64,000 nucleotides of DNA from contig JAUHXK010000007.1 in assembly GCA_030427405.1 (NCBI GenBank), positions 186,001-250,000 of the forward strand. The letters run 5' to 3'. Below the pieces are notes generated by a model. The model saw only the letters and a program-made list of their open reading frames with translations, was not told the DNA's origin and made no database searches. The stretch comes from Alphaproteobacteria bacterium. Lineage in GTDB: Bacteria; Pseudomonadota; Alphaproteobacteria; Rhodobacterales; Rhodobacteraceae. This document shows, in pieces, positions 1 through 10,174 of the stretch; the first letter of the stretch is position 1; every line of letters begins with the position of its first letter. The position numbers and the translations under genes were made by a program.

Positions 1-150
1 CGGATCAAGTTGTATCCGCCGGATCGGGCGGGCTTTGTCAGTTTCGGTGACGTTTTCGATGTCTGGTGTGGCGTTTGCTTGAATGCTATAGGCGCCGGAA
101 ACGTCCAGATTGGGCCAACTCCGCCCGATGATTTTCAAAAGGCCCGCGAC
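1..150. other. Upstream region of folB, no gene assigned
   Basis: The frame that continues into folB is open from base 10, but this leading part (MYPPDRAGFV...) does not look like FolB and lacks a clear ribosome binding site at its first ATG. I see no complete gene here. It may hold the folB promoter or the edge of a gene outside the window. Confidence 0.4.
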
Positions 151-1071
151 ATGAGTTCTGAAATCCGCCTTGCCTTTGCCCACCCCTCCGAGCGGTCCGA
201 GGCGACCGCGCAGCGTGGGCCGCTGGACCGGATATCCCTGCGGGACCATATCGTCGAGGTCGAGATCGGCGCGTTTCAGTCCGAACGGGGCACAACCCAG
301 CGTATCTGTTTCAACATCGTGGTCGAAGTGCGGCCGCTGTCGGACCCAATTGATGACGATGTGGACAGAATACTGTCCTATGACCGCGTGACCGAGGCCA
401 TCGCCTTTGAGCTTGGCGACGAGCGATTGAACTTGCTGGAAACGCTTGCCGAGCGCATCGCCGAGCGAATTTTGCTTGAACCTCAGGCCGTAAGGGCTTT
501 TGTAAGAATAGAAAAGCTCGACCGTGGACCGGGTGCGCTTGGGGTCGAGATTGTGCGCGGCAAGGATGGTGTGCATCACGAGGTCGTCGAAGAAGACCGC
601 CCCCATCCCCGGCTGGTTTTTCTGTCCAACGCGGCCATCGGGTCGGGCAATCTGACCGGGTGGATCGACCAGCTGGAAAATCGCCAGCGCCCTTTGATCC
701 TGTGCGTCGGGGCCTCGGACCTGGTCGTGCCGCAAACCGGGCACGCCATGACCCAGCGCCGAGTTGATCTTTTGGCAATCGAACAGAATGCCTGGGTTCT
801 GGCCGCCAAGGACCCCCGCTGTGTCGTCGTCTCGACGCGGACCGAGCTGGATTGGGCGATGAAGAACGGGCAGATATGTGTCTGGGCACCGTCCAAGATC
901 GTGCTGGACGCGGTGGACGGTCCGTCCGCTGCACCGTCGGACGCGGTGGCGCTTGCCGCGTGGTTTGCCGCCACATTCGAGGCCAGCGAGATGCTTGTCA
1001 TCGGCGGAGAGCTGCCCGACGCCCCCAAGACACCCCTGCGTGCGGTTCCCGTGGAACAGGCGCAGCTGTGA
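151..1071 (+). CDS. folB: Dihydroneopterin aldolase (FolB) with a C-terminal extension
   Basis: FolB converts 7,8-dihydroneopterin to 6-hydroxymethyl-dihydropterin and glycolaldehyde in cytosolic folate synthesis. Residues about 25-140 carry the FolB fold, including DRISLRDHIVEVEIGAF and a tail with FVRIEKLDRGPGALGVEI. At 306 aa it is more than twice the usual ~120 aa. The extra ~160 residues contain APSKIVLDAV and PSDAVALAAWFAA, which resemble an amino-acid-kinase-like domain (inference only). I start at the ATG at 151, which has AAAAGG upstream, because the preceding 47 codons of the ORF do not look like FolB. The stop overlaps the folP start by 4 bp (GTGA), so the two are translationally coupled. 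Confidence 0.85.
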   Translation: MSSEIRLAFAHPSERSEATAQRGPLDRISLRDHIVEVEIGAFQSERGTTQRICFNIVVEVRPLSDPIDDDVDRILSYDRVTEAIAFELGDERLNLLETLAERIAERILLEPQAVRAFVRIEKLDRGPGALGVEIVRGKDGVHHEVVEEDRPHPRLVFLSNAAIGSGNLTGWIDQLENRQRPLILCVGASDLVVPQTGHAMTQRRVDLLAIEQNAWVLAAKDPRCVVVSTRTELDWAMKNGQICVWAPSKIVLDAVDGPSAAPSDAVALAAWFAATFEASEMLVIGGELPDAPKTPLRAVPVEQAQL

Positions 1072-2066
1072 CGGGGTATTACCGGCCATTGGTCCAGCAC
1101 GGCCCGGCCCGTCCGGATGGCGCGGTGGCGCTGGCCGGGCAACGCCTGTGGTTCACCCATGCCCAAATTCTGACGCGCGATGGCGCGCCCAGGGTCGTCG
1201 CTGCGCGGGACATACCGGCCAAGATGCTGGAACGGTTATCTGGCCCCCGCGCGCCGATTGCCGGGCTTGCCATGGACACCCCGCAGATCATGGGAATTTT
1301 GAACACAACGCCCGACAGTTTCTCGGATGGGGGCCGACACAACTCGATCCCCGCGGCGCGGGCTGCGGCTGTGGAAATGGTGGCGCATGGGGCCAGCATT
1401 CTTGATATCGGCGGAGAATCCACGCGGCCCGGCGCGGATTTCGTGCCCGAGGATGAAGAAATCGCGCGCACACAGCCAGTGATCCGGGCAATCCGTGACG
1501 AAACCGATGCTCTCATCTCGATCGATACCCGAAAGGCCGGGGTTGCTCGCGCGGCCCGTGATGCCGGTGCCGGTCTGGTCAATGATGTGTCCGGGTTTAC
1601 CTTTGATCCGGCGCTTGCCCCGTTCTGCGCCGAGGCGGGCATGCCGGTTTGCGTCATGCACATGCAGGGCGAGCCCGGCACGATGCAGGAAAGCCCGACC
1701 TACGGGAATGTCTTGCTGGACGTTTACGACTTTCTCGAAGCCCAGGTTGATTTGCTGGAAAAGGCGGGATTAAAGCGGCACAACATCATAGTCGATCCAG
1801 GTATCGGTTTCGGCAAGACCGAAGACCATAACCTGGAACTGCTGCGCAATCTCAGCCTGTTTCACGGGCTGGGCTGCCCGCTTCTTTTGGGGGTGTCGCG
1901 CAAGGGCTTCATTGGCAGGATCGGGCAAGAGCCCCGCAAAGATGCGCGGGCTCCGGGGTCAATAGCCGTTGCTTTGGCCGGATTGTCGCAAGGAGTGCAG
2001 ATCATTCGCGTTCATGACGTGGTCGAAACGGCTCAGGCCTTGCGCCTGTGGGCCGCCGTCCGGTAA
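1068..2066 (+). CDS. folP: Dihydropteroate synthase
   Basis: FolP condenses 6-hydroxymethyl-dihydropterin diphosphate with p-aminobenzoate to give dihydropteroate, and is the target of sulfonamides. The family motifs are present in order: [43 protein letters not shown] and GVSRKGFIG. At 332 aa it has about 60 residues before the barrel, somewhat longer than the E. coli enzyme. The first ATG of the ORF track lies deep inside folB. I instead use the GTG at 1068, which overlaps the folB stop as GTGA and gives a sensible N-terminus ([11 protein letters not shown]). It sits between folB and glmM, the usual order in this group. Confidence 0.93.
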   Translation: MTGYYRPLVQHGPARPDGAVALAGQRLWFTHAQILTRDGAPRVVAARDIPAKMLERLSGPRAPIAGLAMDTPQIMGILNTTPDSFSDGGRHNSIPAARAAAVEMVAHGASILDIGGESTRPGADFVPEDEEIARTQPVIRAIRDETDALISIDTRKAGVARAARDAGAGLVNDVSGFTFDPALAPFCAEAGMPVCVMHMQGEPGTMQESPTYGNVLLDVYDFLEAQVDLLEKAGLKRHNIIVDPGIGFGKTEDHNLELLRNLSLFHGLGCPLLLGVSRKGFIGRIGQEPRKDARAPGSIAVALAGLSQGVQIIRVHDVVETAQALRLWAAVR

Positions 2067-2100
2067 TCCGGTCACAGGTAATTTTTGTGGAGTAGCACGT

Positions 2101-3444
2101 ATGCGCAAGCTGTTCGGAACCGACGGGGTGCGAGGCACCGCCAACACGCACCCGATGACGGCAGAGATGGCATTGCGCATCGGGGCGGCCGTGGGGCGTT
2201 ATTTCCGGCGCGACGCAAGCGGCGTGCACCGTGTGGTAATCGGCAAGGATACGCGGCTTTCGGGCTACATGCTGGAAAACGCGCTGACGGCGGGTTTGAC
2301 GTCGACGGGTATGAACGTGTTGTTGCTGGGTCCGGTTCCGACGCCGGCTGTCGGGTTGATGACCCGGTCGATGCGCGCGGATCTGGGGGTGATGATCTCG
2401 GCCAGCCACAACCCGGCCGAAGATAACGGGATCAAGTTTTTCGGCCCGGACGGGTTCAAGCTGTCGGACCAGGCCGAACTTGAGATCGAGGAACTGATCG
2501 AAAACGGTGTCAGCCCCGCGCAGGCAAAGAATATCGGGCGGGCGCGCCGTGTGGATGATGCGCGGTTCCGCTATGGCGAACGGATCAAGTCTTCGTTGCC
2601 GCGCGACCTGCGCCTGGACGGCCTGAAGGTGGTGATCGACTGTGCCAATGGCGCAGCACACCGTACCGCGCCCGAGGTCCTGTGGGAACTGGGGGCGGAT
2701 GTCATCCCCATCGGCACGTCGCCGGATGGCAAGAATATCAACCTTGGTTGCGGCTCGACCCAGCCGCGCATTGCCGCGGAAACCGTGGTTGCGCATGGGG
2801 CGCATGTCGGGATCTGCCTGGATGGCGATGCGGACCGAGTCGTCGTCATAGACGAGACGGGCCAGGTCGCGGATGGCGATCAGCTGATGGCGCTTCTGGC
2901 TTCGACCTGGAACCGGGCGGGGCTTTTGAAGGGCGGCGCATTGGTTGCCACGGTGATGTCGAACCTTGGCCTAGAGCGGTATCTGGCAGGGCAGGGGTTG
3001 CGGCTGGAACGGACCGCAGTGGGCGACCGCTATGTGGTGGAACGGATGCGCGCGGGCGGGTTCAACCTGGGCGGAGAGCAATCCGGCCATATCGTCATGA
3101 CCGATTACGCAACAACCGGCGACGGATTGATGGCCGGGCTGCATTTCCTGGCCGAGATGGTTGATTCCGGGCGCAAAGCCTCGGAACTGGCCGGTCAGTT
3201 CGAAACCGTTCCGCAACTGTTGAAGAATGTGCGATATGCCGACGGGCAGGCCCCGCTTGAGGTGGATCGGGTCAAGTCTGCCATCGCCGCGGCCGAAGAA
3301 CGCCTGACCGGTCTGGGGCGCCTGTTGATCCGAAAGTCCGGAACCGAGCCATTGATCCGCGTGATGGCAGAATGTGAGGATGACGCGCTTTTGACCCAGG
3401 TGGTCGACGGCATCGTGGCCGAGGTCGAGGCGGTTGCAGGCTAA
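2101..3444 (+). CDS. glmM: Phosphoglucosamine mutase
   Basis: GlmM interconverts glucosamine-6-phosphate and glucosamine-1-phosphate, the step that leads to UDP-GlcNAc for peptidoglycan and lipid A. The 447-aa protein starts [12 protein letters not shown] and has the catalytic phosphoserine loop [16 protein letters not shown], the metal-binding DGDADR loop and the phosphate-binding [12 protein letters not shown] segment. The ORF track extends 44 codons upstream into folP; the ATG at 2101 follows TGGAG and matches the family N-terminus. It lies 34 bp after folP and probably shares its transcript. Its last 4 bp overlap the tail of the opposing EamA gene. Confidence 0.97.
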   Translation: MRKLFGTDGVRGTANTHPMTAEMALRIGAAVGRYFRRDASGVHRVVIGKDTRLSGYMLENALTAGLTSTGMNVLLLGPVPTPAVGLMTRSMRADLGVMISASHNPAEDNGIKFFGPDGFKLSDQAELEIEELIENGVSPAQAKNIGRARRVDDARFRYGERIKSSLPRDLRLDGLKVVIDCANGAAHRTAPEVLWELGADVIPIGTSPDGKNINLGCGSTQPRIAAETVVAHGAHVGICLDGDADRVVVIDETGQVADGDQLMALLASTWNRAGLLKGGALVATVMSNLGLERYLAGQGLRLERTAVGDRYVVERMRAGGFNLGGEQSGHIVMTDYATTGDGLMAGLHFLAEMVDSGRKASELAGQFETVPQLLKNVRYADGQAPLEVDRVKSAIAAAEERLTGLGRLLIRKSGTEPLIRVMAECEDDALLTQVVDGIVAEVEAVAG

Positions 3445-4343
3445 CGCCCGACCAGCATCTTGCGCAGGCTGAACCACTGGCTGATCGCCAGCCCGGTCAG
3501 GATCATGATCAGCGCGATGTAGAATCGCAATGGCAGCGCCTCGGACAGAACCCAGGCGCCGAAGATCATCGACCAGATCGGCACTTGATAGTTGACCAGA
3601 GTCAGGAACACGGAGCCGGCGCTGCGAATGATCGAAACGCGCAGCAAGGTGGCGAATGCGGTGGGCAAAAGGCCCAGCGCGATGATCGCCAGACCAGAGC
3701 GCGTGCCCTCCCAGCGAGGAACGCCTTCGGTCACCAGCATGATCGGCAGCAAAAGCACCGCGCCAACCACCAGCGACAATGCGGCCAGCGCCACGGGATC
3801 AACCGGCGGGCACCGCCGGGTAAAGATCGACGCGCAGGAATAGCACAGGGCCGCCCCGATACAGGCTAGCTGAGCCAGGGGTTCGGCACCCTGTCCGATT
3901 TGCGCCAACCCCGGGCCAATCAGCACCAGTGCACCACAAAAGCCCAGCGAAACCCCAAGGAGCCTGCGCAAGTTCAGCGGCTCATCCGAAAAGAAATGCG
4001 CCAAAGGCAATACCATCAGTGGAATCGCTGCCATCGACAGGCCCGCAAAGGCCGAGGCCACATATTGCTGCCCCCAACTGAGCAGCATGAAGGGCAACGC
4101 TGTGGACAATACGCCAATGATGGCGATATAACCCCAGAGTTTCGGATTGCCCGAAGGCAGCCTGCGCCCGGTCAGTGCCATCATCCCAAGCAAGGTCAAC
4201 GCACCTAATGTGGTCCGTGCGGCGGCAACGGTAACCGGGCCATACCCTTCCAGCGCCATTGCGACGACCATGAAAGTACCGCCCCAGATGAGGCCCAGGG
4301 CAATGACGCCGCTCCAATCGCGGGATGTGGGTTGATCAACCAT
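3441..4343 (-). CDS. EamA/DMT-family permease
   Basis: A 300-aa inner-membrane protein of the drug/metabolite transporter superfamily with about ten hydrophobic segments in two EamA repeats. Typical features are an early [11 protein letters not shown] helix, an [11 protein letters not shown] motif in the first repeat and [10 protein letters not shown] in the second. Members export amino acids, purines or other metabolites; the substrate here cannot be read from the sequence. I start at the internal ATG at 4343 ([12 protein letters not shown]), with AAGG about 10 nt upstream, rather than 33 bp further out. It is transcribed in the same direction as ilvC, but a terminator lies between them. Confidence 0.85.
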   Translation of the reverse strand: MVDQPTSRDWSGVIALGLIWGGTFMVVAMALEGYGPVTVAAARTTLGALTLLGMMALTGRRLPSGNPKLWGYIAIIGVLSTALPFMLLSWGQQYVASAFAGLSMAAIPLMVLPLAHFFSDEPLNLRRLLGVSLGFCGALVLIGPGLAQIGQGAEPLAQLACIGAALCYSCASIFTRRCPPVDPVALAALSLVVGAVLLLPIMLVTEGVPRWEGTRSGLAIIALGLLPTAFATLLRVSIIRSAGSVFLTLVNYQVPIWSMIFGAWVLSEALPLRFYIALIMILTGLAISQWFSLRKMLVGR

Positions 4344-4374
4344 TTCGGGCCTTAAAACCAGGAGGTGTTGAGAC

Positions 4375-4400
4375 AAAAAAGGGCGGCCGCTTGGCCGCCC
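4375..4400 (-). terminator. Intrinsic terminator of ilvC
   Basis: Read on the minus strand, an 8-bp perfect GC stem (GGGCGGCC/GGCCGCCC) with a 4-nt loop is followed directly by six T residues. It lies about 20 bp past the ilvC stop and before the EamA gene. Confidence 0.9.
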
Positions 4401-4421
4401 CTTCTTAAAGAACCGTCAGGA

Positions 4422-5573
<1,152 letters not shown>

Positions 5574-5575
5574 TC

Positions 5576-6031
5576 ATGCTTGATGACCTTGATCGGCGAA
5601 TCCTGCGCCATTTTCAGGCCGACCCCAGCCTGACAACAGCGGAGCTGGCGGATCGATGCCGGATTACCCAGGGCGTATGCTGGCGGCGTATTGAAAAGAT
5701 GCAGGCGGCGGGGATCATTCAGGGGCAGGAGGCCATCATTGATTGGGCGGCGCTGGGATATGCTGTCGAAGTTTCGTTGCGGGTAACGCTGGACAAGACA
5801 CAGCCCCGGGCCTTCGATGATTTTACCGCGTCCGCGCGCGAGGTTGCCGAGGTTATTGAAATCCAGACCTTTCTGGGCCGGGTGGATGTGCGGCTGTCGG
5901 TGCTGGCGCGTGACATGGCCCATTATCAGCAGGTCTATCGCGATTGCATTCTGACCCTGCCGCATATCGCGGATATCGAGGCGCTGATGCATATTGCACG
6001 GGTCAAGCAGGACGAGGCGCTGCCGATATGA
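5576..6031 (+). CDS. Lrp/AsnC-family transcriptional regulator (first of a tandem pair)
   Basis: A 151-aa regulator with an N-terminal winged helix-turn-helix (MLDDLDRRILRHFQ, then ELADRCRITQGVCWRRIEKM) and a C-terminal RAM/AsnC ligand-binding domain (about residues 65-140). Family members sense amino acids and form octamers. It is divergent from ilvC and overlaps the next Lrp gene by 4 bp (ATGA). The helix-turn-helix has a Cys (QGVCWRRI) where many relatives have Ser or Thr. Control of ilvC is inferred from position only. Confidence 0.9.
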   Translation: MLDDLDRRILRHFQADPSLTTAELADRCRITQGVCWRRIEKMQAAGIIQGQEAIIDWAALGYAVEVSLRVTLDKTQPRAFDDFTASAREVAEVIEIQTFLGRVDVRLSVLARDMAHYQQVYRDCILTLPHIADIEALMHIARVKQDEALPI

Positions 6032-6486
6032 TGGAGCTGGACGATATTGACCGAAAGATCCTGCGTGCGCTGGCGCAGGATGCAAGCCAAAGTGCCGGGG
6101 CGTTGGGGCGGGTTTTCGGGTTGTCGCAACCAGCCACATGGCGCCGAATTCGCCGGCTGGAACAGGCCGGAGTAATCAAGGGGCGCCGGTTGCGGCTGAA
6201 CAGAGAGGCACTGGGATTTGGGGTCACGGTGTTTCTGGGGGTCAAGCTGGCGCGCAAGGGCCAGGTCAGCCTGGCGGATTTCGAACGCGCCGTCAGCGCC
6301 ATTCCCGAGGTGCAGACGGTCGAGCATGTGCTGGGATTATACGATTACAGGCTGCGGGTCGTGGCGCGCGACCTGGCCGATTTCGAGCGTGTCTTGCGGC
6401 GTAGGATCATGACCCTTCCCGGCGCGGGCGAGGTCGAGGCCAATGTGTTGCTCAGCGAAGAACGGCTTTCCGGGCCAATCCGTTGA
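6028..6486 (+). CDS. Lrp/AsnC-family transcriptional regulator (second of a tandem pair)
   Basis: A 152-aa Lrp-type protein: winged helix-turn-helix (MELDDIDRKILRALAQDAS, then FGLSQPATWRRIRRLEQAGV) followed by a RAM domain with VEHVLGLYDYRLRVVARD. The ORF track starts 28 codons early; the ATG at 6028 overlaps the upstream stop as ATGA, indicating coupled translation of the pair. The two proteins are clearly different in sequence, so a mixed oligomer is possible but unproven. Confidence 0.9.
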   Translation: MMELDDIDRKILRALAQDASQSAGALGRVFGLSQPATWRRIRRLEQAGVIKGRRLRLNREALGFGVTVFLGVKLARKGQVSLADFERAVSAIPEVQTVEHVLGLYDYRLRVVARDLADFERVLRRRIMTLPGAGEVEANVLLSEERLSGPIR

Positions 6487-6492
6487 TGCGGA

Positions 6493-7194
6493 TCAGTACC
6501 GGGTGCGGATGCAATAGCCCTGGTGATGGGTCATGCGCGCAAAGGTCATCGGGTGCCCGCTTTTCCAGGTGGTCCGTTCAAGTTGGATCATCGAGGTCCC
6601 GGTTGTTGTCCCCATGTACTCGGCCAGCCGCCCATCGGCGGAAATGGCGCTGAAGGCGATTTCCGCCTCGGTGAACGGGGCCACATTCAGCAACCATTCG
6701 TGCGGACCGCTTTCGCGGAAATCTGCCTGTTCGACATCGGGGGCTGCATCAATGTTGATCCAGCGTTCTTCAAGCTGAAAGGGGCGGTTGTTGCCGTAAT
6801 GCATGCAGATCAAGTGCAGAACGCGCGTCTGTGACCCGAGGCCGAGCTGCGAGCTGAGCCAGCCGGGGCTTGCGATGACTTCGCGTTCGACCAGGGAATA
6901 CCGGTAGATGGCGTTTTGATCTTCGACCATTTGCCGCGCCAGAAGAAACTCGAGCTTGGCTTGTTTGCTGGGCGATTTCTTGACGCGTGTGCCGCTTTTG
7001 CGTTTGCGCTCGACAAAGCCCTGTTCGGCCAGTTCCCGCAAGGCCCTGTTCACTGTGGCGCGGGCACAGCCGAATTCTTCGGCCAGTTGCGTCTCGGTCG
7101 GCAGCAGGGACCCTTGGGGCCAAACGCGGGTTTCGATCCGTCTTTTGACCTCGTCGCGTACGACCTGAAAACTGATCCGCTTATGCGCCGTCAC
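6493..7194 (-). CDS. GntR/HutC-family transcriptional regulator
   Basis: A 233-aa repressor-type protein. The N-terminal winged helix carries the GntR signature (SLLPTETQLAEEFGCARATVNRALREL) and the C-terminal half is a UTRA ligand-binding domain (LEERWINIDAAPDV, then TTGTSMIQLERTTW). The 284-aa ORF runs upstream into a divergent promoter region. I use the GTG at 7194 because GCGAGGA lies 5 nt before it and because the protein then begins VTAHKRISF, close to family length. It is divergent from a class V aminotransferase, the likely target. It converges with the second Lrp gene, with stop codons only 6 bp apart. Confidence 0.85.
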   Translation of the reverse strand: MTAHKRISFQVVRDEVKRRIETRVWPQGSLLPTETQLAEEFGCARATVNRALRELAEQGFVERKRKSGTRVKKSPSKQAKLEFLLARQMVEDQNAIYRYSLVEREVIASPGWLSSQLGLGSQTRVLHLICMHYGNNRPFQLEERWINIDAAPDVEQADFRESGPHEWLLNVAPFTEAEIAFSAISADGRLAEYMGTTTGTSMIQLERTTWKSGHPMTFARMTHHQGYCIRTRY

Positions 7195-7265
7195 GGGTGT
7201 CCTCGCCTGCTCTTGTTCAAAGTGTGCGTATCTGTTCAGAAACACGTCAGGGTGTAAAGAGAGGG

Positions 7266-7283
7266 TGACACTAATTGGCGTCA
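7266..7283. promoter_or_regulatory. Inverted repeat TGAC-N10-GTCA, candidate GntR operator
   Basis: The repeat lies in the 233-bp region between the divergent GntR/HutC regulator and the aminotransferase, close to the regulator's start. The position suits an autoregulatory operator. The arms are only 4 bp, so this is weak evidence alone. Confidence 0.3.
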
Positions 7284-7427
7284 TTTCCGTGGAATTCCCC
7301 GTAAGCAAGTGGCGGAAATTGGCGCATTTATCCAGTGTTTCATGCATTTGCGGGCTTGACGGGGCCGGGCTTTGTCATTGTTGTCGAACCGTGCAGAAGA
7401 TCGGGGCGTCAAAGGGAAGGACACAAT

Positions 7428-8555
7428 ATGCCGGCATTGTTGAAAACTGTTGACCCGGAAGGGCTCGAGGAGTTCTCGGTCGTGTTCACGGATCGGTCGC
7501 TCAATCATATGTCCCAGACCTTTCAACAGGTGATGCGGGATATCTCGGGGATGTTGCGGGCGGTGTACAATGCCGATGCCGTGGCCGTCATTCCGGGGGG
7601 TGGCACCTATGGGATGGAGGCCGTCGCCCGACAATTTGCCCGGGGGGCCAGTGTCGTGGTCGTGCGAAACGGATGGTTTTCCTACCGCTGGAGCCAGATT
7701 TTCGAACCCGGTGACCTGACGGCGGATACGACCGTTCTTAAGGCGCGCGAAACTGGCAATTCCAGCCCGTCGCCCTTTGCGCCTGCCCCCATCGAAGAGG
7801 TCGTGGACACCATCCGGTCAAAGAAACCGGACATCGTGTTTGCCCCGCATGTGGAAACGGCAGCGGGGGTCATTTTGCCTGACGAATACATCTCGGCGAT
7901 GGCTGCCGCCGCGCATGAGGTTGGCGCCTTGATGGTGTTGGATTGTATCGCGTCGGGATGTGCCTGGGTGGATATGAAGGCAACGGGGGTCGATGTCCTG
8001 ATCTCGGCGCCGCAAAAGGGATGGAGCGCGTCGCCCTGTGCCGGTCTGGTGATGCTGTCCGAGCGGGCCGAGGCACGTCTTGCGGAAACAACATCCGACA
8101 GTTTTGCGATTGACCTGAAGAAATGGCGGCAGATCATGCAGGCCTATGAAGACGGAGGTCACGCCTATCACGCGACGATGCCCACGGACGCATTGCGCGC
8201 CTTTCGCGATACGATGGCCGAAACCCGCGATTACGGGTTCGAAAAGCTGAGGGCCGCGCAATGGGCGCTGGGCGATGGGGTGCGTGAGATGCTGCGCGGC
8301 AAGGGTGTCGTTTCCGTGGCCGCAGACGGGTTTGGCGCGCCCGGGGTTGTTGTCAGTTACACCGCGGATCCAGACATTCAAAACGGCAGCAAATTTGCCG
8401 CGCTGGGCATGCAGATCGCAGCGGGTGTTCCACTGCAATGCGACGAACCCGAAGGGTTTCGCACCTTTCGGCTGGGTTTGTTCGGGTTGGACAAATTGTA
8501 CGACGTGCCCGGCACGCTGGCGCGTCTTGAACGGGTTCTGAACAAGGTCCTGTAG
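7428..8555 (+). CDS. Class V PLP-dependent aminotransferase (alanine-glyoxylate/serine-pyruvate type)
   Basis: A 375-aa fold-type I PLP enzyme. Visible motifs are VAVIPGGGTYGMEAVA (phosphate-binding region), FAPHVETAAGVILPDE, the PLP Asp in LMVLDCIASGCAW, and the Schiff-base Lys in LISAPQKGWSASP. Relatives transaminate glyoxylate or pyruvate with alanine, serine or aspartate; the substrate is not readable here. I start at the ATG at 7428, preceded by GGGAAGGA at ideal spacing, not the ORF start 93 bp upstream. It is alone on its strand and divergent from a HutC-type regulator, so it is probably induced by its own substrate or product. Confidence 0.85.
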   Translation: MPALLKTVDPEGLEEFSVVFTDRSLNHMSQTFQQVMRDISGMLRAVYNADAVAVIPGGGTYGMEAVARQFARGASVVVVRNGWFSYRWSQIFEPGDLTADTTVLKARETGNSSPSPFAPAPIEEVVDTIRSKKPDIVFAPHVETAAGVILPDEYISAMAAAAHEVGALMVLDCIASGCAWVDMKATGVDVLISAPQKGWSASPCAGLVMLSERAEARLAETTSDSFAIDLKKWRQIMQAYEDGGHAYHATMPTDALRAFRDTMAETRDYGFEKLRAAQWALGDGVREMLRGKGVVSVAADGFGAPGVVVSYTADPDIQNGSKFAALGMQIAAGVPLQCDEPEGFRTFRLGLFGLDKLYDVPGTLARLERVLNKVL

Positions 8556-8569
8556 CGGCGGCGCCTGCC

Positions 8570-9766
8570 TCAGCGCACGCCCAGCCCCATCTGCATCAGC
8601 GTCTTGCGAACGGGGGGCAAGGAATACAGTGCGTTCAGCCCCATGGCGCGGGCGTCGCGCAGCGGGCGGGCCTGCATCATGGATGCCCTGTTCAAAAGGT
8701 CGATGCCTTTCACACGTATCGCGATCTCGGTATGGCGGGCCTTGTGATAAGCCCCGAGCATCTGTGCGTCACCCAGTCCATCCCGCCGCGCCACGGCCAG
8801 GTCAAGAAGGCATCGAAGATCGCCCAATGACATGTTCAGGCCCTGCGCCCCGATTGGCGGAACCACATGGGCGGCCTCGGCCATAAGCGCAACGCGTTCA
8901 CCAGACAGCCGTTCGGCAGATTGGCTGATAATTGGCCAGATCGTGCGCCGCGACGTCAGGCTGAGCGGGCCAAACAGCCCACAGGACCGCTGGGTCATGG
9001 CTTGTTCGAAGGTTTCGGTATCCATGTTCAGTAACTCAACCGCGCGGGGGCCGCGTTCCATCCAGACGATGGCCGAAGACGGCTGACCCTGCCAGTCGGG
9101 CAGAGGCACCAGTGTGAACGGTCCGCCCGAGCGGTGGATCTCGGTCGAGACATTTTTATGCGGGATCGGGTGGGTGACCGCGAATGCCAGCGCCTTTTGA
9201 CCATACCGCGTGGTGTGCACCTCGATCCCCGCGGCCTCGCGCATGGGCGAAGTGCGCCCGTCCGCCGCGACCACCAGCTTGCACCGGATACGGCTGCCGT
9301 CGCTCAGCCCGACGCGTGCCTCATGCGTGCGGGTGAACAGGCTGACTGTTCCGGTTCCCGGGCGGAAATCGACATTGGGAAGTTCGGCCAGTCGCGCGAC
9401 CATCTCGCGCCGCAGCAACCAGTTGGGCAGGTTCCAGCCAAAAGGTTGGTCCGAGATATCTGCCGCGTTGAAATCGCGCACGACACGCGGTTCCGGGACA
9501 TCGCCGCCGGCATCCACGATGCGCATGATCTGCAACGGGGCGGCATGGGCATCCAGACGTTGCCACAGGCCGCATTGTTCAAGCAGCCCATGAGCCGGTT
9601 GCAGAAAGGCCGTCGTCCGCAGGTCCGAACCATCGACGTCACGTTCGGTGATCGGCGGAGCAGGGTCGACGCATATGACGTCGAAACCGGCCGTTCCAAA
9701 GACCGCCGCGGCAGTCAGCCCGGCGATCCCGCCGCCGGAAATCAGGATGTCACATTTGTCGGTCAT
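8570..9766 (-). CDS. FAD-dependent aromatic hydroxylase of the UbiH/UbiF/COQ6 family
   Basis: A 398-aa flavoprotein monooxygenase, probably a ring hydroxylase of ubiquinone synthesis at the inner face of the membrane. The N-terminal dinucleotide-binding motif is DILISGGGIAGLTAAAVF. The NAD(P)H/FAD DG motif appears as LVVAADGRTSPMREAAG. The C-terminal FAD motif is EAAHVVPPIGAQGLNMSLGD, a variant of the usual DAAHxxxPxxGQG pattern with Glu in first place. Family members differ in the position hydroxylated (C1, C5 or C6) and the sequence alone does not settle which. It may be co-transcribed with the small membrane protein upstream. Confidence 0.85.
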   Translation of the reverse strand: MTDKCDILISGGGIAGLTAAAVFGTAGFDVICVDPAPPITERDVDGSDLRTTAFLQPAHGLLEQCGLWQRLDAHAAPLQIMRIVDAGGDVPEPRVVRDFNAADISDQPFGWNLPNWLLRREMVARLAELPNVDFRPGTGTVSLFTRTHEARVGLSDGSRIRCKLVVAADGRTSPMREAAGIEVHTTRYGQKALAFAVTHPIPHKNVSTEIHRSGGPFTLVPLPDWQGQPSSAIVWMERGPRAVELLNMDTETFEQAMTQRSCGLFGPLSLTSRRTIWPIISQSAERLSGERVALMAEAAHVVPPIGAQGLNMSLGDLRCLLDLAVARRDGLGDAQMLGAYHKARHTEIAIRVKGIDLLNRASMMQARPLRDARAMGLNALYSLPPVRKTLMQMGLGVR

Positions 9767-9840
9767 TGCGCAGTTCTCCGATTCAGGGGGACACTAGTCC
9801 TGAACTCAGCCGGGCACCAAGTGACATCCTGTCCCGTGCC

Positions 9841-10089
9841 TCAGCCGCGGGAAACGAGGATCAGCAGCAAGAACATGACCGGCACCATTGCCAGGGCCGG
9901 CAGGTACAAGCCCGGCAGGCCGAACAGCATGATCAGGCATCCCCACATCGACAGAACCGCGCCCAACGTGTACCACAGGTCGTCCGGCGTGCCATTTGCC
10001 GCGTCCCGGGCCATCCAGCCAAAAAGCGGAATTGCATAGACAATGCGCTGCCAGAGCGGCAGGCGCGGGTAAAGTTCCGTTGCACTCAT
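9841..10089 (-). CDS. Small membrane protein of unknown function
   Basis: An 82-aa protein with an amphipathic N-terminus (MSATELYPRLPLWQRIVYAI) and two hydrophobic segments, about residues 40-58 and 62-80, joined by a short GLPG turn. I do not recognise a family. The start is supported by AGGAGCCC upstream. It lies between the UbiH-like gene and a HAD phosphatase on the same strand; no function follows from that. Confidence 0.7.
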   Translation of the reverse strand: MSATELYPRLPLWQRIVYAIPLFGWMARDAANGTPDDLWYTLGAVLSMWGCLIMLFGLPGLYLPALAMVPVMFLLLILVSRG

Positions 10090-10174
10090 GAAGGGCTCCT
10101 ATCCGTTCGTCGCACTTCGGATATAGGTGCGGGGCCCGCCTTCGGTCAGATGCAATTCGTCGCAGGTTGGCCGG

